NCBI GenBank assembly: GCA_016710435.1
Contig: JADJVV010000029.1
Span: 1 to 36,315, forward strand
DNA: 36,315 bases
Source of the DNA: Hyphomicrobiales bacterium
GTDB taxonomy: Bacteria; Pseudomonadota; Alphaproteobacteria; Rhizobiales; Aestuariivirgaceae
Direction of reading: 5' to 3'
Within the stretch, counting starts at the first letter, position 1. Each line of letters opens with the position of its first letter. Positions 1 to 8,894 of this stretch are shown in pieces. The notes under the pieces were generated by a model, which did not search any database, was not told the DNA's origin, and saw nothing but the letters and a program-made list of their open reading frames with translations. The position numbers were made by a program, and so were the translations under genes.

Positions 1-32
1 CAGAATGTCAAAACGGGAGGGGGGGGCTATGA
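1..32 (+). CDS. HNH endonuclease, C-terminal end across the circular junction
   Basis: If base 36315 is followed by base 1, the HNH frame that starts at 35982 continues for ten more codons and ends with TGA at 30-32. That stop overlaps the ATG of the terminase small subunit at 29-31 in an ATGA arrangement, the same kind of overlap seen throughout the late operon. The stretch also contains the terminase Shine-Dalgarno run GGGAGG at 15-20. As a linear window this is only a partial coding tail. Confidence 0.7.
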   Translation, partial: ECQNGRGGL

Positions 33-508
33 GCAGGCCACGCAAGCCGTCCGGGCTGAAGCTGGTGACGGGTACCGACCGCAAGGACCGCCGCAACGAT
101 GGCGAGCCCGAGCCGCTGCTGCTCAACGACCTGGCGCCGCCTGCGCATCTTGCGCCGCGCTCTGCCGCCGTGTGGTCCGAGGTGGCGCCGATGTTGCGCC
201 GCATGCAGGTGCTGACCGAGGCCGACGTGCTGGCGCTGGAGTTCCTGTGCGATGCGGTGGCCGACTACCGCCTGGCGCGTGAGACATGTGGAGACGACTT
301 CGTGGCGCACTCGCACAAGGGCAGCCAGATGCTGAGCCAGTGGTTTGTGGCCAAGCTGACGGCCAAGAAAAGCGCCGAGTCGATCATGGGCAAGTTCGGG
401 ATGGACCCGGCCAGCCGATCGCGCGTGATGGTCAACCCCCAGCAGGATCTGTTCGGCCAGCAGGCCGGCGGCACCGGCCGATTCTTCAATGACCGCGGCA
501 ACCACTGA
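29..508 (+). CDS. terS: Terminase small subunit, P27 family
   Basis: Small terminase subunit of 159 residues, which recognises the phage DNA end and recruits the large subunit for packaging. The N-terminus (MSRPRKPSGLKLVTG, followed by a basic stretch) is typical of the P27 family, and the length is normal for it. An in-frame ATG exists at 5, but the ATG at 29 is preferred: it has GGGAGG 9-14 bases upstream and matches the family N-terminus. Its end overlaps the start of the large subunit at 489, so the two are translationally coupled. The neighbours (HNH upstream across the junction, large terminase downstream) are the standard HK97-type packaging module. Confidence 0.93.
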   Translation: MSRPRKPSGLKLVTGTDRKDRRNDGEPEPLLLNDLAPPAHLAPRSAAVWSEVAPMLRRMQVLTEADVLALEFLCDAVADYRLARETCGDDFVAHSHKGSQMLSQWFVAKLTAKKSAESIMGKFGMDPASRSRVMVNPQQDLFGQQAGGTGRFFNDRGNH

Positions 509-2264
509 AGCGCCGAAGGCTGAGCGCCGGCGCCCGCCGCGGCGCCAGGCTGCGCTGGACCGCGCCACCGCCTACGCGCACGACGTGCTGGCTGGGCGCA
601 TCATCGCCGGGCCGCATGTGCGCGCCTCCTGTGGGCGCCACCTGGCCGACCTGGAAACCGCGGCCGACCGCGGCCTGCGCTTCAGCGTGCAGCTGGCGGC
701 GGACGCCATCGCGTTCTTTGAAGAAGTGCTCTGCCTCAACGGCGGCGACTACGAAGGCAAGCCATTCATCCTGCAGCCGTGGCAGGCGTTCATCGTGGGC
801 AGCCTGTACGGCTGGCAGCGGTACGAAGAAAAGCTGGCCGACTGGGTGCGCCGCTACCGCGTGGCCTACGTGGAAACCGGCAAGGGCAGCGGCAAAAGCC
901 CGCTGGCTGCCGGCGTAGGCATGAAGGGCCTGACGGCTGACGGCGAAAGCCGCGCCGAGGTCTACGCCGCGGCCACCAAGAAGGACCAGGCCATGGTGCT
1001 GTTCCGCGATGCGGTGGCCATGTTCCAGCAAAGCCCTGAACTGCGCGCCCGCCTGACGCCCAGCGGCGTGGGCGAAAACGTCTGGAACCTGGGCTACCGA
1101 TCAACCGGCAGCTGGTTCCGCCCCATCAGCGCAGACGATGGCCAGAGCGGCCCGCGTCCTCACATCGCGCTGATCGACGAAGTGCACGAACACAAGACCG
1201 CCCAGGTGGTGGAGATGATGCGCGCCGGCACCAAGAGCCGGCGGCAGGCGCTGATCTTCATGATCACCAACAGCGGCGCCGGCAAGACCACGCCCTGCGG
1301 CATCTACCATGACTACGCCTGCGACGTGGCTGCCGCGCGCCGCGTGGACGATGCGTTTTTCAGCTACGTCTGCGGCCTGGACGAAGGCGAAGACCCGCTG
1401 CACGATGAGGCCTGCTGGCCCAAGGCCAACCCCAGCCTGCAGCTGGCCAACCTGCCAGGCCTGCAGTACCTGCGCGAGCAGGTGACCGAAGCCCGCGGCA
1501 TGCCGGCCAAGGAAGCCATCGTGCGCCGGCTCAACTTCTGCCAGTGGACGGCGGCCATCAACCCGTGGCTGAGCGCTGCCGTGTGGGAGCCTTGCCAGCA
1601 GGACTACGCCGAAGACGAACTGCGCGGCCGGCGTGCCTATGCCGGCCTGGACCTTTCCAGCACTACCGACTTAACCGCTTTTGTGCTGCTGGTGGAGCCC
1701 GCCGCCGAAGGCGACCCGTGGAGCGTGCTGCCGTACTGCTGGCTGCCCGAGGAAGGCATGCAGGACCGCTGCAACCGCGACCGCGTTGACTACGCCACAT
1801 GGGCCAAGCAGGGCTATCTTGAAACCACGCCGGGCCGCGCCATCAGCAAGCGCCATGTGCTGCAGCGCGTGGCTCAAATCTGCTCGCGCTTTGACGTGCA
1901 GAGCATCGCGGCCGACCGCTGGCGCATGGCGGACTTCAAGCAGATCGCCGAGGACGAAGGCATCAACCTGCCGCCCATGCTGGACTTCGGCCAAGGCTTC
2001 AAGGACATGAGCCCGGCGCTGGACGCCTTCGAAACCGCGGTGATGAACCGCACGCTGCGCCACAACGGGCACCCCGTGCTGACCATGTGCGCCGCCAATG
2101 CCGTCACGGACAGCGACCCCGCCGGCAACCGCAAGCTCAACAAGATCAAGGCCACGGGCCGGATCGACATCGTGGTGGCCGCGGTGATGGCATACGCCAG
2201 CGCTGCGTCAGACATCGCGCCTGCCAACCTGGACGAGTTCCTGAACTCGCCACTGATCGGCTGA
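489..2264 (+). CDS. terL: Terminase large subunit, HK97 type
   Basis: ATP-driven DNA packaging motor with a C-terminal nuclease, 591 residues, the usual length for the HK97-type large terminase. The ATPase half shows a Walker A-like loop near residues 128-140 (VETGKGSGKS) and a Walker B segment near 225-234 (HIALIDEVHE). The nuclease half begins with the conserved metal-binding Asp near residue 387 (YAGLDLSSTTD). The start at 489 overlaps the small subunit by 20 bases. It is followed two bases later by the portal gene, with which it docks on the procapsid. Confidence 0.96.
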   Translation: MTAATTEAPKAERRRPPRRQAALDRATAYAHDVLAGRIIAGPHVRASCGRHLADLETAADRGLRFSVQLAADAIAFFEEVLCLNGGDYEGKPFILQPWQAFIVGSLYGWQRYEEKLADWVRRYRVAYVETGKGSGKSPLAAGVGMKGLTADGESRAEVYAAATKKDQAMVLFRDAVAMFQQSPELRARLTPSGVGENVWNLGYRSTGSWFRPISADDGQSGPRPHIALIDEVHEHKTAQVVEMMRAGTKSRRQALIFMITNSGAGKTTPCGIYHDYACDVAAARRVDDAFFSYVCGLDEGEDPLHDEACWPKANPSLQLANLPGLQYLREQVTEARGMPAKEAIVRRLNFCQWTAAINPWLSAAVWEPCQQDYAEDELRGRRAYAGLDLSSTTDLTAFVLLVEPAAEGDPWSVLPYCWLPEEGMQDRCNRDRVDYATWAKQGYLETTPGRAISKRHVLQRVAQICSRFDVQSIAADRWRMADFKQIAEDEGINLPPMLDFGQGFKDMSPALDAFETAVMNRTLRHNGHPVLTMCAANAVTDSDPAGNRKLNKIKATGRIDIVVAAVMAYASAASDIAPANLDEFLNSPLIG

Positions 2265-2266
2265 CA

Positions 2267-3679
2267 ATGGCCCTACTTGACAGCATCCGCGGCTGGTTTG
2301 GCCGCGCCGGCGCGATGGGTGAACGGGCCGGCGCACAGGCCAGCATCCCCAGCATGGCGCTGGTGCCCGACACCGCCAACATCGGCGCCGATGCGGCCCT
2401 GCAGATCAGCACCGTCTGGGCCTGTGTGGAGCGCCGCGCCAGCATCATTGCCAGCCTGCCGCTGTTTGCCTACACCCAGGCCGGCAACGGCATGAAGGAA
2501 CTGGCCCGCGCCAGCAGCCTGTACGGCTTGCTGCACAACAGCCCCAATGCGCGGATGACGCCTTACGAATTCTGGCGGGCCATGGTGATGAACCATGACC
2601 TGCGCGGCAACGCCTACGCGCGCATCGAACGCAACGCCGCCGGCGAAGCCACCGCGCTGTGGCCCATGCCGGCTGACCAGGTGACGCCCATCGTGCTGAA
2701 CGATGGCGCCATGGTGTACCAGTACCAGATCGACAGCGACCTGGCCATCATCGCGGCGGCCAACGTGCTGCACCTCAAGGGCCTGGGCAACGGCACCACC
2801 GGGCTGTCGAAGCTCGAATTCATGCGGGCCACCACCGACGAAACTGCCAAGGCGCAGACCAGCGCCGCCAAGATATTCGGCAGCAGCGGCAAGCCCACCG
2901 GCGTGCTGATGATCGACCGCGTGCTCAAGCCCGAACAGCGCGAAGCCCTGCAGCTGCGCTTTGCCGAGATGGCCAGCGGCAATACCGCCCGGCTGTACGT
3001 GCTAGAAGCGGACATGAAGTACCAGCAGCTCAGCATCAGCCCCGAAGACCAGCAGCTGCTGGAGACGCGGCGCTTCAGCGTCGAGGAAATCTGCCGCTGG
3101 TTTGACGTGCCGCCCGTGCTGGTGCACCACGCCAACGTCACCACCTGGGGCAGCGGCATTGAACAGATCGTGGCCGGCTTCCACAAGTTCACCGTGCGGC
3201 CGATGCTGGTCAGCATCGAGCAGGCGGTGACCAAGCGCGTGATGACATCGCAGCAGCGCGCCACCATGAGCGTGGAATTCAACTTCGAAGCCCTGCTGCG
3301 TGGTGATCCAGCCGCACGCGCGCAGTTCTACGCCACCGGCCTGCAAAACGGCTACATCACCCGCAACGAAGTGCGACAGCTTGAAAACCTGCCGCGCGAT
3401 GCCAGCCCGCAGGCTGACGCGCTGACCGCGCAGACCAACCTGGTGCCGCTGGCCCAGCTTGGCAAGGCCAGTGAACCCGTGGCCGACACTGATCCGCAGA
3501 GCCTGGCCGCCGCGGTGGCCATGACCATCAACAAGGCCGCGCAGGAAGACGGAGCCCAGCGCCGCCATGCCGAGATCGTGGCCGCGCTGCGTGACGCCAA
3601 CAACCGGCCGGCCGCGCCGGCGGCAGCAGCAGTTTCTCGCCATTCACCTGCTCACGCACTAGGAGCCGCACCATGCTGA
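2267..3679 (+). CDS. Portal protein, HK97 family
   Basis: Dodecameric portal ring at the capsid vertex through which DNA is pumped, 470 residues. The N-terminal segment (ALLDSIRGWFGR, then ALQISTVWACVERRASIIASLPLFAY) is the usual opening of HK97-family portals. The central part has the typical GNAYARI and FDVPPVLVHHANVTTWG stretches. The ATG at 2267 is chosen over longer in-frame starts because it follows the terminase stop by two bases. The 3' end overlaps the protease start at 3673. Confidence 0.95.
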   Translation: MALLDSIRGWFGRAGAMGERAGAQASIPSMALVPDTANIGADAALQISTVWACVERRASIIASLPLFAYTQAGNGMKELARASSLYGLLHNSPNARMTPYEFWRAMVMNHDLRGNAYARIERNAAGEATALWPMPADQVTPIVLNDGAMVYQYQIDSDLAIIAAANVLHLKGLGNGTTGLSKLEFMRATTDETAKAQTSAAKIFGSSGKPTGVLMIDRVLKPEQREALQLRFAEMASGNTARLYVLEADMKYQQLSISPEDQQLLETRRFSVEEICRWFDVPPVLVHHANVTTWGSGIEQIVAGFHKFTVRPMLVSIEQAVTKRVMTSQQRATMSVEFNFEALLRGDPAARAQFYATGLQNGYITRNEVRQLENLPRDASPQADALTAQTNLVPLAQLGKASEPVADTDPQSLAAAVAMTINKAAQEDGAQRRHAEIVAALRDANNRPAAPAAAAVSRHSPAHALGAAPC

Positions 3680-4365
3680 TGCGCAAGCACATCAACCTTC
3701 AGGATGCCGTCATCAAGATGGACGGCGACAGCGGCAGCTTCGAAGGCTACGCCAGCGTCTTCGGCGGGGTGGACAGCTACGGCGACACCATCGTGCGCGG
3801 CGCGTTCGAAAGCACGCTGCGCAACAACGGCAAGCCCAAGATGTTCTTCAACCACGAATGGACCATGCCGATCGGCAAGTGGACCACCGTGCGCGAAGAC
3901 GACCACGGCCTGTATGTGGCCGGCGAACTGACGCCGGGCCTGAACGTGGCCAGCGAAGTGCGCGCCGCCATGAAGCACCAGACGCTGGACGGGCTGAGCA
4001 TCGGCGGCTTTCTGAAAAAGGGCGACTATGACGAAACCGAAGGCGGGCGCGTCATCCGGCGCTGGTCCAGCCTGGTGGAGATTAGCCCGGTGGTTTTCCC
4101 GGCTGACGCCGCGGCCCGGGTTGACCTGGGCAGCGTCAAGGGAAGCGCCGACCTGGCCGAAGCCATTGAAGAAATCAGCAGCGTTCGTGAACTTGAGAGC
4201 TTTCTGCGGGATGCAGGCGGCCTCACCAAAGGGGCCGCCGTAGCGCTGGTGTCCCGCGCCAAGGTGGTGATGGGACTGCAGGGGGAGCCTGCACCCGACA
4301 CACCCGAGGCGAAACAACTGCAGCTGCTTGGCGTGCGCATGAGGCTCGCCGCGTTGGCCGCATAG
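3673..4365 (+). CDS. HK97-family prohead protease
   Basis: Serine protease packaged in the prohead, which removes the capsid delta domain and itself; 230 residues. The family signature is visible: an N-terminal FEGYASVFGGVDSYGDTIVRGAF block, the catalytic His in FFNHEWTMPIGKW (near residue 58) and the catalytic Ser in LDGLSIGGF (near residue 107). It starts inside the last codons of the portal gene. Position between portal and capsid is standard. Confidence 0.95.
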   Translation: MLMRKHINLQDAVIKMDGDSGSFEGYASVFGGVDSYGDTIVRGAFESTLRNNGKPKMFFNHEWTMPIGKWTTVREDDHGLYVAGELTPGLNVASEVRAAMKHQTLDGLSIGGFLKKGDYDETEGGRVIRRWSSLVEISPVVFPADAAARVDLGSVKGSADLAEAIEEISSVRELESFLRDAGGLTKGAAVALVSRAKVVMGLQGEPAPDTPEAKQLQLLGVRMRLAALAA

Positions 4366-4391
4366 GCGCGCATTCCGCAACCGCAACACAG

Positions 4392-4411
4392 CCGCCCGAG
4401 GGCGGTTTTTT
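4392..4411 (+). terminator. Rho-independent terminator-like hairpin between protease and capsid genes
   Basis: A perfect six-base stem (CCGCCC-GA-GGGCGG) is followed directly by a run of six T. It lies 27 bases after the protease stop and 25 bases before the capsid ATG. In a late operon it would need antitermination or partial read-through, and could separate capsid from upstream transcript levels. Confidence 0.7.
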
Positions 4412-4435
4412 CATTCCCTGAAAGGTAGCAGCATC

Positions 4436-5602
4436 ATGTCTCTCGAACTCATCCTGAAGGCCTGCGAAGGCATCGAAACCAAGCTCAAGACCGTCAGCGA
4501 AAAGGCCGACGGCGAGATCGCCACGCTGGGCAAGGTCACCGCCGACACCAAGACGGCAATGGAAACCCTGGGCACTGAGCAGCGCGTGCTGGCTGACCGC
4601 ATCCAGCAGTTGGAACAGCGCGCCACGCCCGTGGAAGGCGCCAAGGCCAAGGAAGACAGCTGGGGCGCCCAGCTGATCAAGGCCAAGAGCTATGAAGCCT
4701 TTGCCGGCGGGCACACCAACAAGCTGCGCGTGGAAGTGAAGAACACGCTCACCGGCAGCGACAGCAACGTGGCGCCAGCCCGCGCGCCCGGCGTGGTGAG
4801 CGGCGCCTTCCAGCCGCTGACGCTGGAGAGCTTCCTGCCCAGCATGAACACCGCCAGCAACGCCATCGAGTTCACGCGCGAAAACGTGTTCACCAACAGC
4901 GCGGCAGAAGCGGCTGAAGGTACGCAGAAGGCTGAATCCGCGCTGACCTGGACGCTGGTCAACATGCCCATCAGCACCGTGGCGCACTGGATCAAGATCA
5001 GCCGCCAGCTGGCCGCTGACAACAGCGCGCTGGCCAGCTACGTGGACACCCGCATGCGCTACGGCGTCAACCTGAAGGTGGAAACGCAGCTTGGCGCCGG
5101 CGACGGCGTGGCGCCCAACATCAGCGGCGTGCTGGACAGCGGCAACTTCACCGCGCACGGCTACACCAATGCCGCGTTGACGGCCATCAGCGCCACGTTC
5201 AAGAAGCTGATCCTGATCCGCAAGATGCTGGCCGACACCTGGGCGGCTGGCTTCCCGGCTGACGGCATTCTGCTGAACCCGGCCGACTGGGCCACGATCG
5301 AGATCGAGCTGCTGACCACCGCAGCCGGCCAGCAGCTGTACAGCGTCAGCGATGGCGGTGTGCCGCGCTTGTTTGGCGTGCCGGTGATCCAGAGCATCGG
5401 CATGACGGCCGACAACGTGGCCGTGGGCGCCTTCGGCCAGGCCTACATGATCCACAACCGCGAAGGCGTGGTGGTGGAGATGTCCGACAGCGACAGCGAC
5501 AACTTCACCAAGAACCTGATCACCATCCGTGCCGAGCGCCGCCTGGCGCTGGCCACGGAGCGCCCGGCCGCGGTGCGCGCTGGTGACCTGACGCCGGCCT
5601 AA
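4436..5602 (+). CDS. Major capsid protein, HK97 fold
   Basis: Main shell protein of 388 residues. The first roughly 110 residues are charged and helical (LILKACEGIETKLKTVSEKADGE and onward), matching the scaffolding delta domain cut off by the protease encoded just upstream. The rest has the HK97-fold features: a segment around VNMPISTVAHWIKISRQLAAD near residue 180, and a C-terminal part ending in LITIRAERRLALATERPAAV. The RBS is AAAGGTAG upstream of the ATG at 4436. Confidence 0.95.
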   Translation: MSLELILKACEGIETKLKTVSEKADGEIATLGKVTADTKTAMETLGTEQRVLADRIQQLEQRATPVEGAKAKEDSWGAQLIKAKSYEAFAGGHTNKLRVEVKNTLTGSDSNVAPARAPGVVSGAFQPLTLESFLPSMNTASNAIEFTRENVFTNSAAEAAEGTQKAESALTWTLVNMPISTVAHWIKISRQLAADNSALASYVDTRMRYGVNLKVETQLGAGDGVAPNISGVLDSGNFTAHGYTNAALTAISATFKKLILIRKMLADTWAAGFPADGILLNPADWATIEIELLTTAAGQQLYSVSDGGVPRLFGVPVIQSIGMTADNVAVGAFGQAYMIHNREGVVVEMSDSDSDNFTKNLITIRAERRLALATERPAAVRAGDLTPA

Positions 5603-5640
5603 GCCCGGAGGGGCCGGCCGCAAGGCTGGCCCCGTACACC

Positions 5641-5850
5641 ATGCAGGTTCAGATCAAGTTCACCAAGCCCGGCGCGTCTTCGGTGTTTGGCGCCTTTGCG
5701 CCGGGCGACCTGCTGCGCTGCAGCGCAGACGCTGCGCGGCACTTTGTGGAAGACGCGGCGTGCGCGGTGTACGTGCAAGCCCAGGCAACCGCCGAAGCCC
5801 CAGTACAGCCGCCGGCACTGAAGGCGCGCAAGCGCGCCGTAAAGGAATAA
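5641..5850 (+). CDS. Small protein downstream of capsid, function unknown
   Basis: A 69-residue protein (MQVQIKFTKPGASSVFGAF...) with a basic Ala/Pro-rich C-terminus. A GC-rich hairpin at 5610-5633 (GGGGCCGGCC-GCAA-GGCTGGCCCC, no T run) lies just before it. Small proteins in this position of HK97-type phages are often head accessory proteins, but nothing in the sequence decides that here. It ends two bases before the GTG start of the next gene, which argues for a real coupled gene. Confidence 0.6.
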   Translation: MQVQIKFTKPGASSVFGAFAPGDLLRCSADAARHFVEDAACAVYVQAQATAEAPVQPPALKARKRAVKE

Positions 5851-5851
5851 C

Positions 5852-7516
5852 GTGGCCACCATCCAGCTGCTTCACCAGTTCAACGGCTACAAGCCCGGGT
5901 TCTATGACTTCGGCGCGGTTGAAAACGCGCGGCTGATCGCGCTTGGCCTGGCGCGTGACTGGACTGTCGAGTCCGATGGCGGGCAGTCGTTTGACGACAT
6001 GCTGACGGCCGGTGAAGTGGCGGCAACCCGAGCACTGGTGTCAGGGGGTTGGAATCGAAAAACAATTGCACAACTGCTGGAGGCTGGCACTTTCTACATC
6101 GCGCACGATGGCGCTGGTCAGTACGAGTGCGAGTCGTACACGCCACGGGCGTATAGGGCTGCCGCGATGGCTGGCGCTTCGGCGGCCATCATCCCTGATG
6201 GGTGCAATTGGCGCACCACGACTGACGGCGCGCTGATTGACGCGCATTCAGACCTTCTGAACACTACAGTAAATGGCGCGGCCTGGACCGATGGCGGGGC
6301 TGTCAACGCGACAGCTATAACCAAAGCTGCCGCCCGCGCCATAACGATCAAAGGCAGCGCCTGTTACCCATTCGGCGGCTTGGATAGTGTCGGCCTGGTT
6401 GATCTCGATGCGTTCCTATCTGCGGTTGGTGGGCTGGTGCCTCATGCTCCAGAGCCGAAAACGCTGGCGGGCGCTCAGGCAACGATGCGCGAATACCCTC
6501 TGCACGGGTTGCAGCCGTATTCGCTTGTCAACTTCAACAGCGTAGTCGGCGCCTACGGCACCATCGGGCCGCAGTTTCGTGCTGCCGGGTTCACGCATAT
6601 TGGGTATATCCTTGCTTCAGGTGAGCACGCCAGTTTTAGCGGCGCAACCGCCGCCGCCCTACTGGCTGCTGGCGTGAATTGGGTGGTTCTGGACCGCCTA
6701 CAAGCGCAGGCGATCAGTTGTGCCGTCACGGCAAAGGCTGCGGGGCTGTATGTTCTCGTGTGGAGCGTCTGGCGACAAAGCCATATAGACGCTTTCACCG
6801 CTGGCACGGTGGACGCATGGGCAGTCGAAACACCACGATACCTGGCCCGCGCTCCTGGCGCGGTTGGGTTGCTGCGGACAAACTTTCCTGCCGGCGTGCC
6901 TGGGTCCGGTTGGATAGCGTTCAACGATTCAAATAACGCCGATGGGCGCGGCGTCCCTTCTCCTGCAACGGCGGGATATTGGAGGTGGGCACCCGCTGCA
7001 TCGTCTGGATCGCGAGGGTGTCTTATCGGTTCGCTTGTCCCTGCAGGCGCGATGCCTGAGCGGTACACGATCACGGTGCCGTTTACGGTTGTGTCGCGCG
7101 GAACGACAGATAAGCGTTGGGGTCTAATGTTCGCAATGGGCACCAACGACGAAGGCGCGGACCTTGAAAACGGGTCTACAAAATTCGTTGGATGGGGCAT
7201 TCAGATTCGCCACTCAAACGCAGTCGATGGGACTGGATCAAACGGCGATCTGCGATACCGCAATGTGTCGTCGGGTGGTGTGCTTGGCAGCGTCACGTCG
7301 CAGGCTCTGTCAGGGCTCATCACCGATGGGATGTCGTGCACGCTGACAATACAGGTAACTCCCACCCAGGTCATTGCGTCCCTGTCAGGCGGCGTTACGG
7401 GAACGCTGACGATGACTGACTCCACCACGCGGGGCAAGTACCCCAGCATCGGCGTGATGGGCGGCATTGCTGGCGCCGTGATAGACCATGGCAACGTGAT
7501 CATTACGCCCAACTGA
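5852..7516 (+). CDS. Glycerophosphodiester phosphodiesterase-like virion or moron protein
   Basis: A 554-residue protein with a GTG start one base after the preceding stop codon. Residues about 200-330 resemble the second half of a GDPD TIM barrel: a HIGYILASGEH-type strand, then LLAAGVNWVVLDRLQAQA, AGLYVLVWSVWRQ and a GTVDAWAVETPRYL stretch like the GV-D-I-TD-P end of GDPDs. I do not see a clear catalytic His/Glu set at the N-terminus, so activity is uncertain. The C-terminal 200 residues look like a beta-rich jelly-roll or lectin-type domain. Codon use is visibly less GC-rich than in the flanking head genes. That and its position between capsid and connector genes suggest later acquisition. 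It could be a head fibre or decoration that binds cell-surface glycerophosphate polymers. Confidence 0.55.
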   Translation: MATIQLLHQFNGYKPGFYDFGAVENARLIALGLARDWTVESDGGQSFDDMLTAGEVAATRALVSGGWNRKTIAQLLEAGTFYIAHDGAGQYECESYTPRAYRAAAMAGASAAIIPDGCNWRTTTDGALIDAHSDLLNTTVNGAAWTDGGAVNATAITKAAARAITIKGSACYPFGGLDSVGLVDLDAFLSAVGGLVPHAPEPKTLAGAQATMREYPLHGLQPYSLVNFNSVVGAYGTIGPQFRAAGFTHIGYILASGEHASFSGATAAALLAAGVNWVVLDRLQAQAISCAVTAKAAGLYVLVWSVWRQSHIDAFTAGTVDAWAVETPRYLARAPGAVGLLRTNFPAGVPGSGWIAFNDSNNADGRGVPSPATAGYWRWAPAASSGSRGCLIGSLVPAGAMPERYTITVPFTVVSRGTTDKRWGLMFAMGTNDEGADLENGSTKFVGWGIQIRHSNAVDGTGSNGDLRYRNVSSGGVLGSVTSQALSGLITDGMSCTLTIQVTPTQVIASLSGGVTGTLTMTDSTTRGKYPSIGVMGGIAGAVIDHGNVIITPN

Positions 7517-7545
7517 TCCCATCCCCTGCCGGTACACCTGACAAC

Positions 7546-7944
7546 ATGCTGCGCCGCACCGTTCATGCCGTGCTGGTGCTGCTGGCGGTCATCCCGTGGG
7601 TGATCGGCCTGGCCGGCTTTGGTGTGGCGCTGCTCCTGGTCCTGTTGGCCGACTGGGCATGGCCCAAAGCCACATGGGGCAACTGCTGGTCCTTTGTTGG
7701 CCCGCGCTGGTTCAAGCACGGCGGGTACATCTGCGCACGCCCAGCCGATGGCGTCAGGTTGCTCGGCAAATTCTGGATTCCGCACGCCTTCTGGATGCCA
7801 GAGATCGGAGCGGACGCCAGCATCCAGCAGACCGTGCCGGATCACCGATCAAACGCGCAGTGGCTGCCGTGGCGTGTCCTGTACTTCCCTTACCGTGTGA
7901 TCCGCAAAGAACGTGCGCACAACTCCAACTGGGCCGATCTTTAG
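7546..7944 (+). CDS. Membrane protein of unknown function
   Basis: 132 residues. The N-terminus has a long hydrophobic stretch (VLVLLAVIPWVIGLAGFGVALLLVLLADWAW), long enough for two close membrane spans. A soluble aromatic-rich part with basic residues follows (WRVLYFPYRVIRKERAH). I do not recognise the family. It sits with the GDPD-like gene between capsid and connector genes, where core phages have none, so the pair may have arrived together. Confidence 0.6.
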   Translation: MLRRTVHAVLVLLAVIPWVIGLAGFGVALLLVLLADWAWPKATWGNCWSFVGPRWFKHGGYICARPADGVRLLGKFWIPHAFWMPEIGADASIQQTVPDHRSNAQWLPWRVLYFPYRVIRKERAHNSNWADL

Positions 7945-7977
7945 CCCGTGTTTCACCAAGCCAATGAAGGTCCAGCA

Positions 7978-8553
7978 ATGAGCCTGACCCTGATCACAGC
8001 GCCGGCGCTGGAGCCCATCACGCTGTCCGAAGCCAAGCTGCACTTGCGCGTTGACAGCACGGACGAAGACGCGCTGATCACCAGCCTGATCGTCGCCGCG
8101 CGGCGCCTGGCCGAGCATCAGATGGGCCGCGTGCTGATCACGCAGACTTGGGAACTGAGGCTTGATGAATTCCCGGATGATGACATCGATCTGCCCATGG
8201 CTGGCCTGCTGGGCATCACGTCGGTCAAGTACCTGGACGTGGCCAACGTCGAGCAGACCGTAGCGCCGGGCAACTACACGCTGGACGCCGCCGTGACGCC
8301 TGCCCTGGTGCGGCTGGCTGCCGGCGCCAGCTGGCCCGGCACCTATGCGGTGGCCAATGCGGTGAAGGTGCGCTTCACGGCCGGCTACGGCCCCGCGGCT
8401 GCCGACGTGCCGGCCAATGTGGTGGCATACATCAAGCTGCAGATCGGCGCGCTGTACCGGCACCGCGAAGCGTTTGCCGCCGGCGTGCAGGTGGCCGAGC
8501 TGCCCAACCGCTTCACGGCCGCGCTGCTGGACGGTGAAAGGGTCTACCTGTGA
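7978..8553 (+). CDS. Head-tail connector, phiE125 gp8 / HK97 gp6-like
   Basis: 191-residue adaptor that binds the portal from outside. The motif TLSEAKLHLRVD near the N-terminus and the LITSLIVAARRLAEHQMGR helix are typical of the phiE125 gp8 / gp6-like connector family. The ATG at 7978 is chosen over an upstream in-frame start because GAAGG lies 9-13 bases before it and the family begins at this point. The stop overlaps the next GTG start (GTGA). Confidence 0.9.
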   Translation: MSLTLITAPALEPITLSEAKLHLRVDSTDEDALITSLIVAARRLAEHQMGRVLITQTWELRLDEFPDDDIDLPMAGLLGITSVKYLDVANVEQTVAPGNYTLDAAVTPALVRLAAGASWPGTYAVANAVKVRFTAGYGPAAADVPANVVAYIKLQIGALYRHREAFAAGVQVAELPNRFTAALLDGERVYL

Positions 8554-8894
8554 ACATCGCCGCCGGGCTGATGGACCAGCGCATCACGCTGCAGGCGCCC
8601 AACGCCAGCGTGGACAGCCTGGGCCAGCGCGTGGAAACCTGGGCCACCGTGGTGGCGCTGTGGGCCAACGTGCAGCCCCTGCGCGGGCGTGAGTTCTTTG
8701 CCGCCGGCGCCATCAACAGCGAAGCGCAGGTGCGCGTGCGCATCCGCTACCGGGCCGGCGTGACGGCCGCCATGCGCGTGCTGTGGAAGGGTGTGCCGCA
8801 CGCCATCGTGGCCGAACCGGTGGACGTGAACGGTGGCCGCCACACGCTGGAGCTGCTGTGCAGCGCCGGCATCCGCGACGGGGCCGCGCCATGA
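8550..8894 (+). CDS. Head-tail adaptor / head closure protein
   Basis: 114 residues with the family pattern LMDQRITLQAP...WATVVALWANVQPLRGREFFAAG, typical of SPP1 gp16 / phage head-tail joining proteins. GTG start coupled to the connector stop. It closes the capsid neck after packaging. The end overlaps the next gene in an ATGA arrangement. Confidence 0.88.
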   Translation: MNIAAGLMDQRITLQAPNASVDSLGQRVETWATVVALWANVQPLRGREFFAAGAINSEAQVRVRIRYRAGVTAAMRVLWKGVPHAIVAEPVDVNGGRHTLELLCSAGIRDGAAP

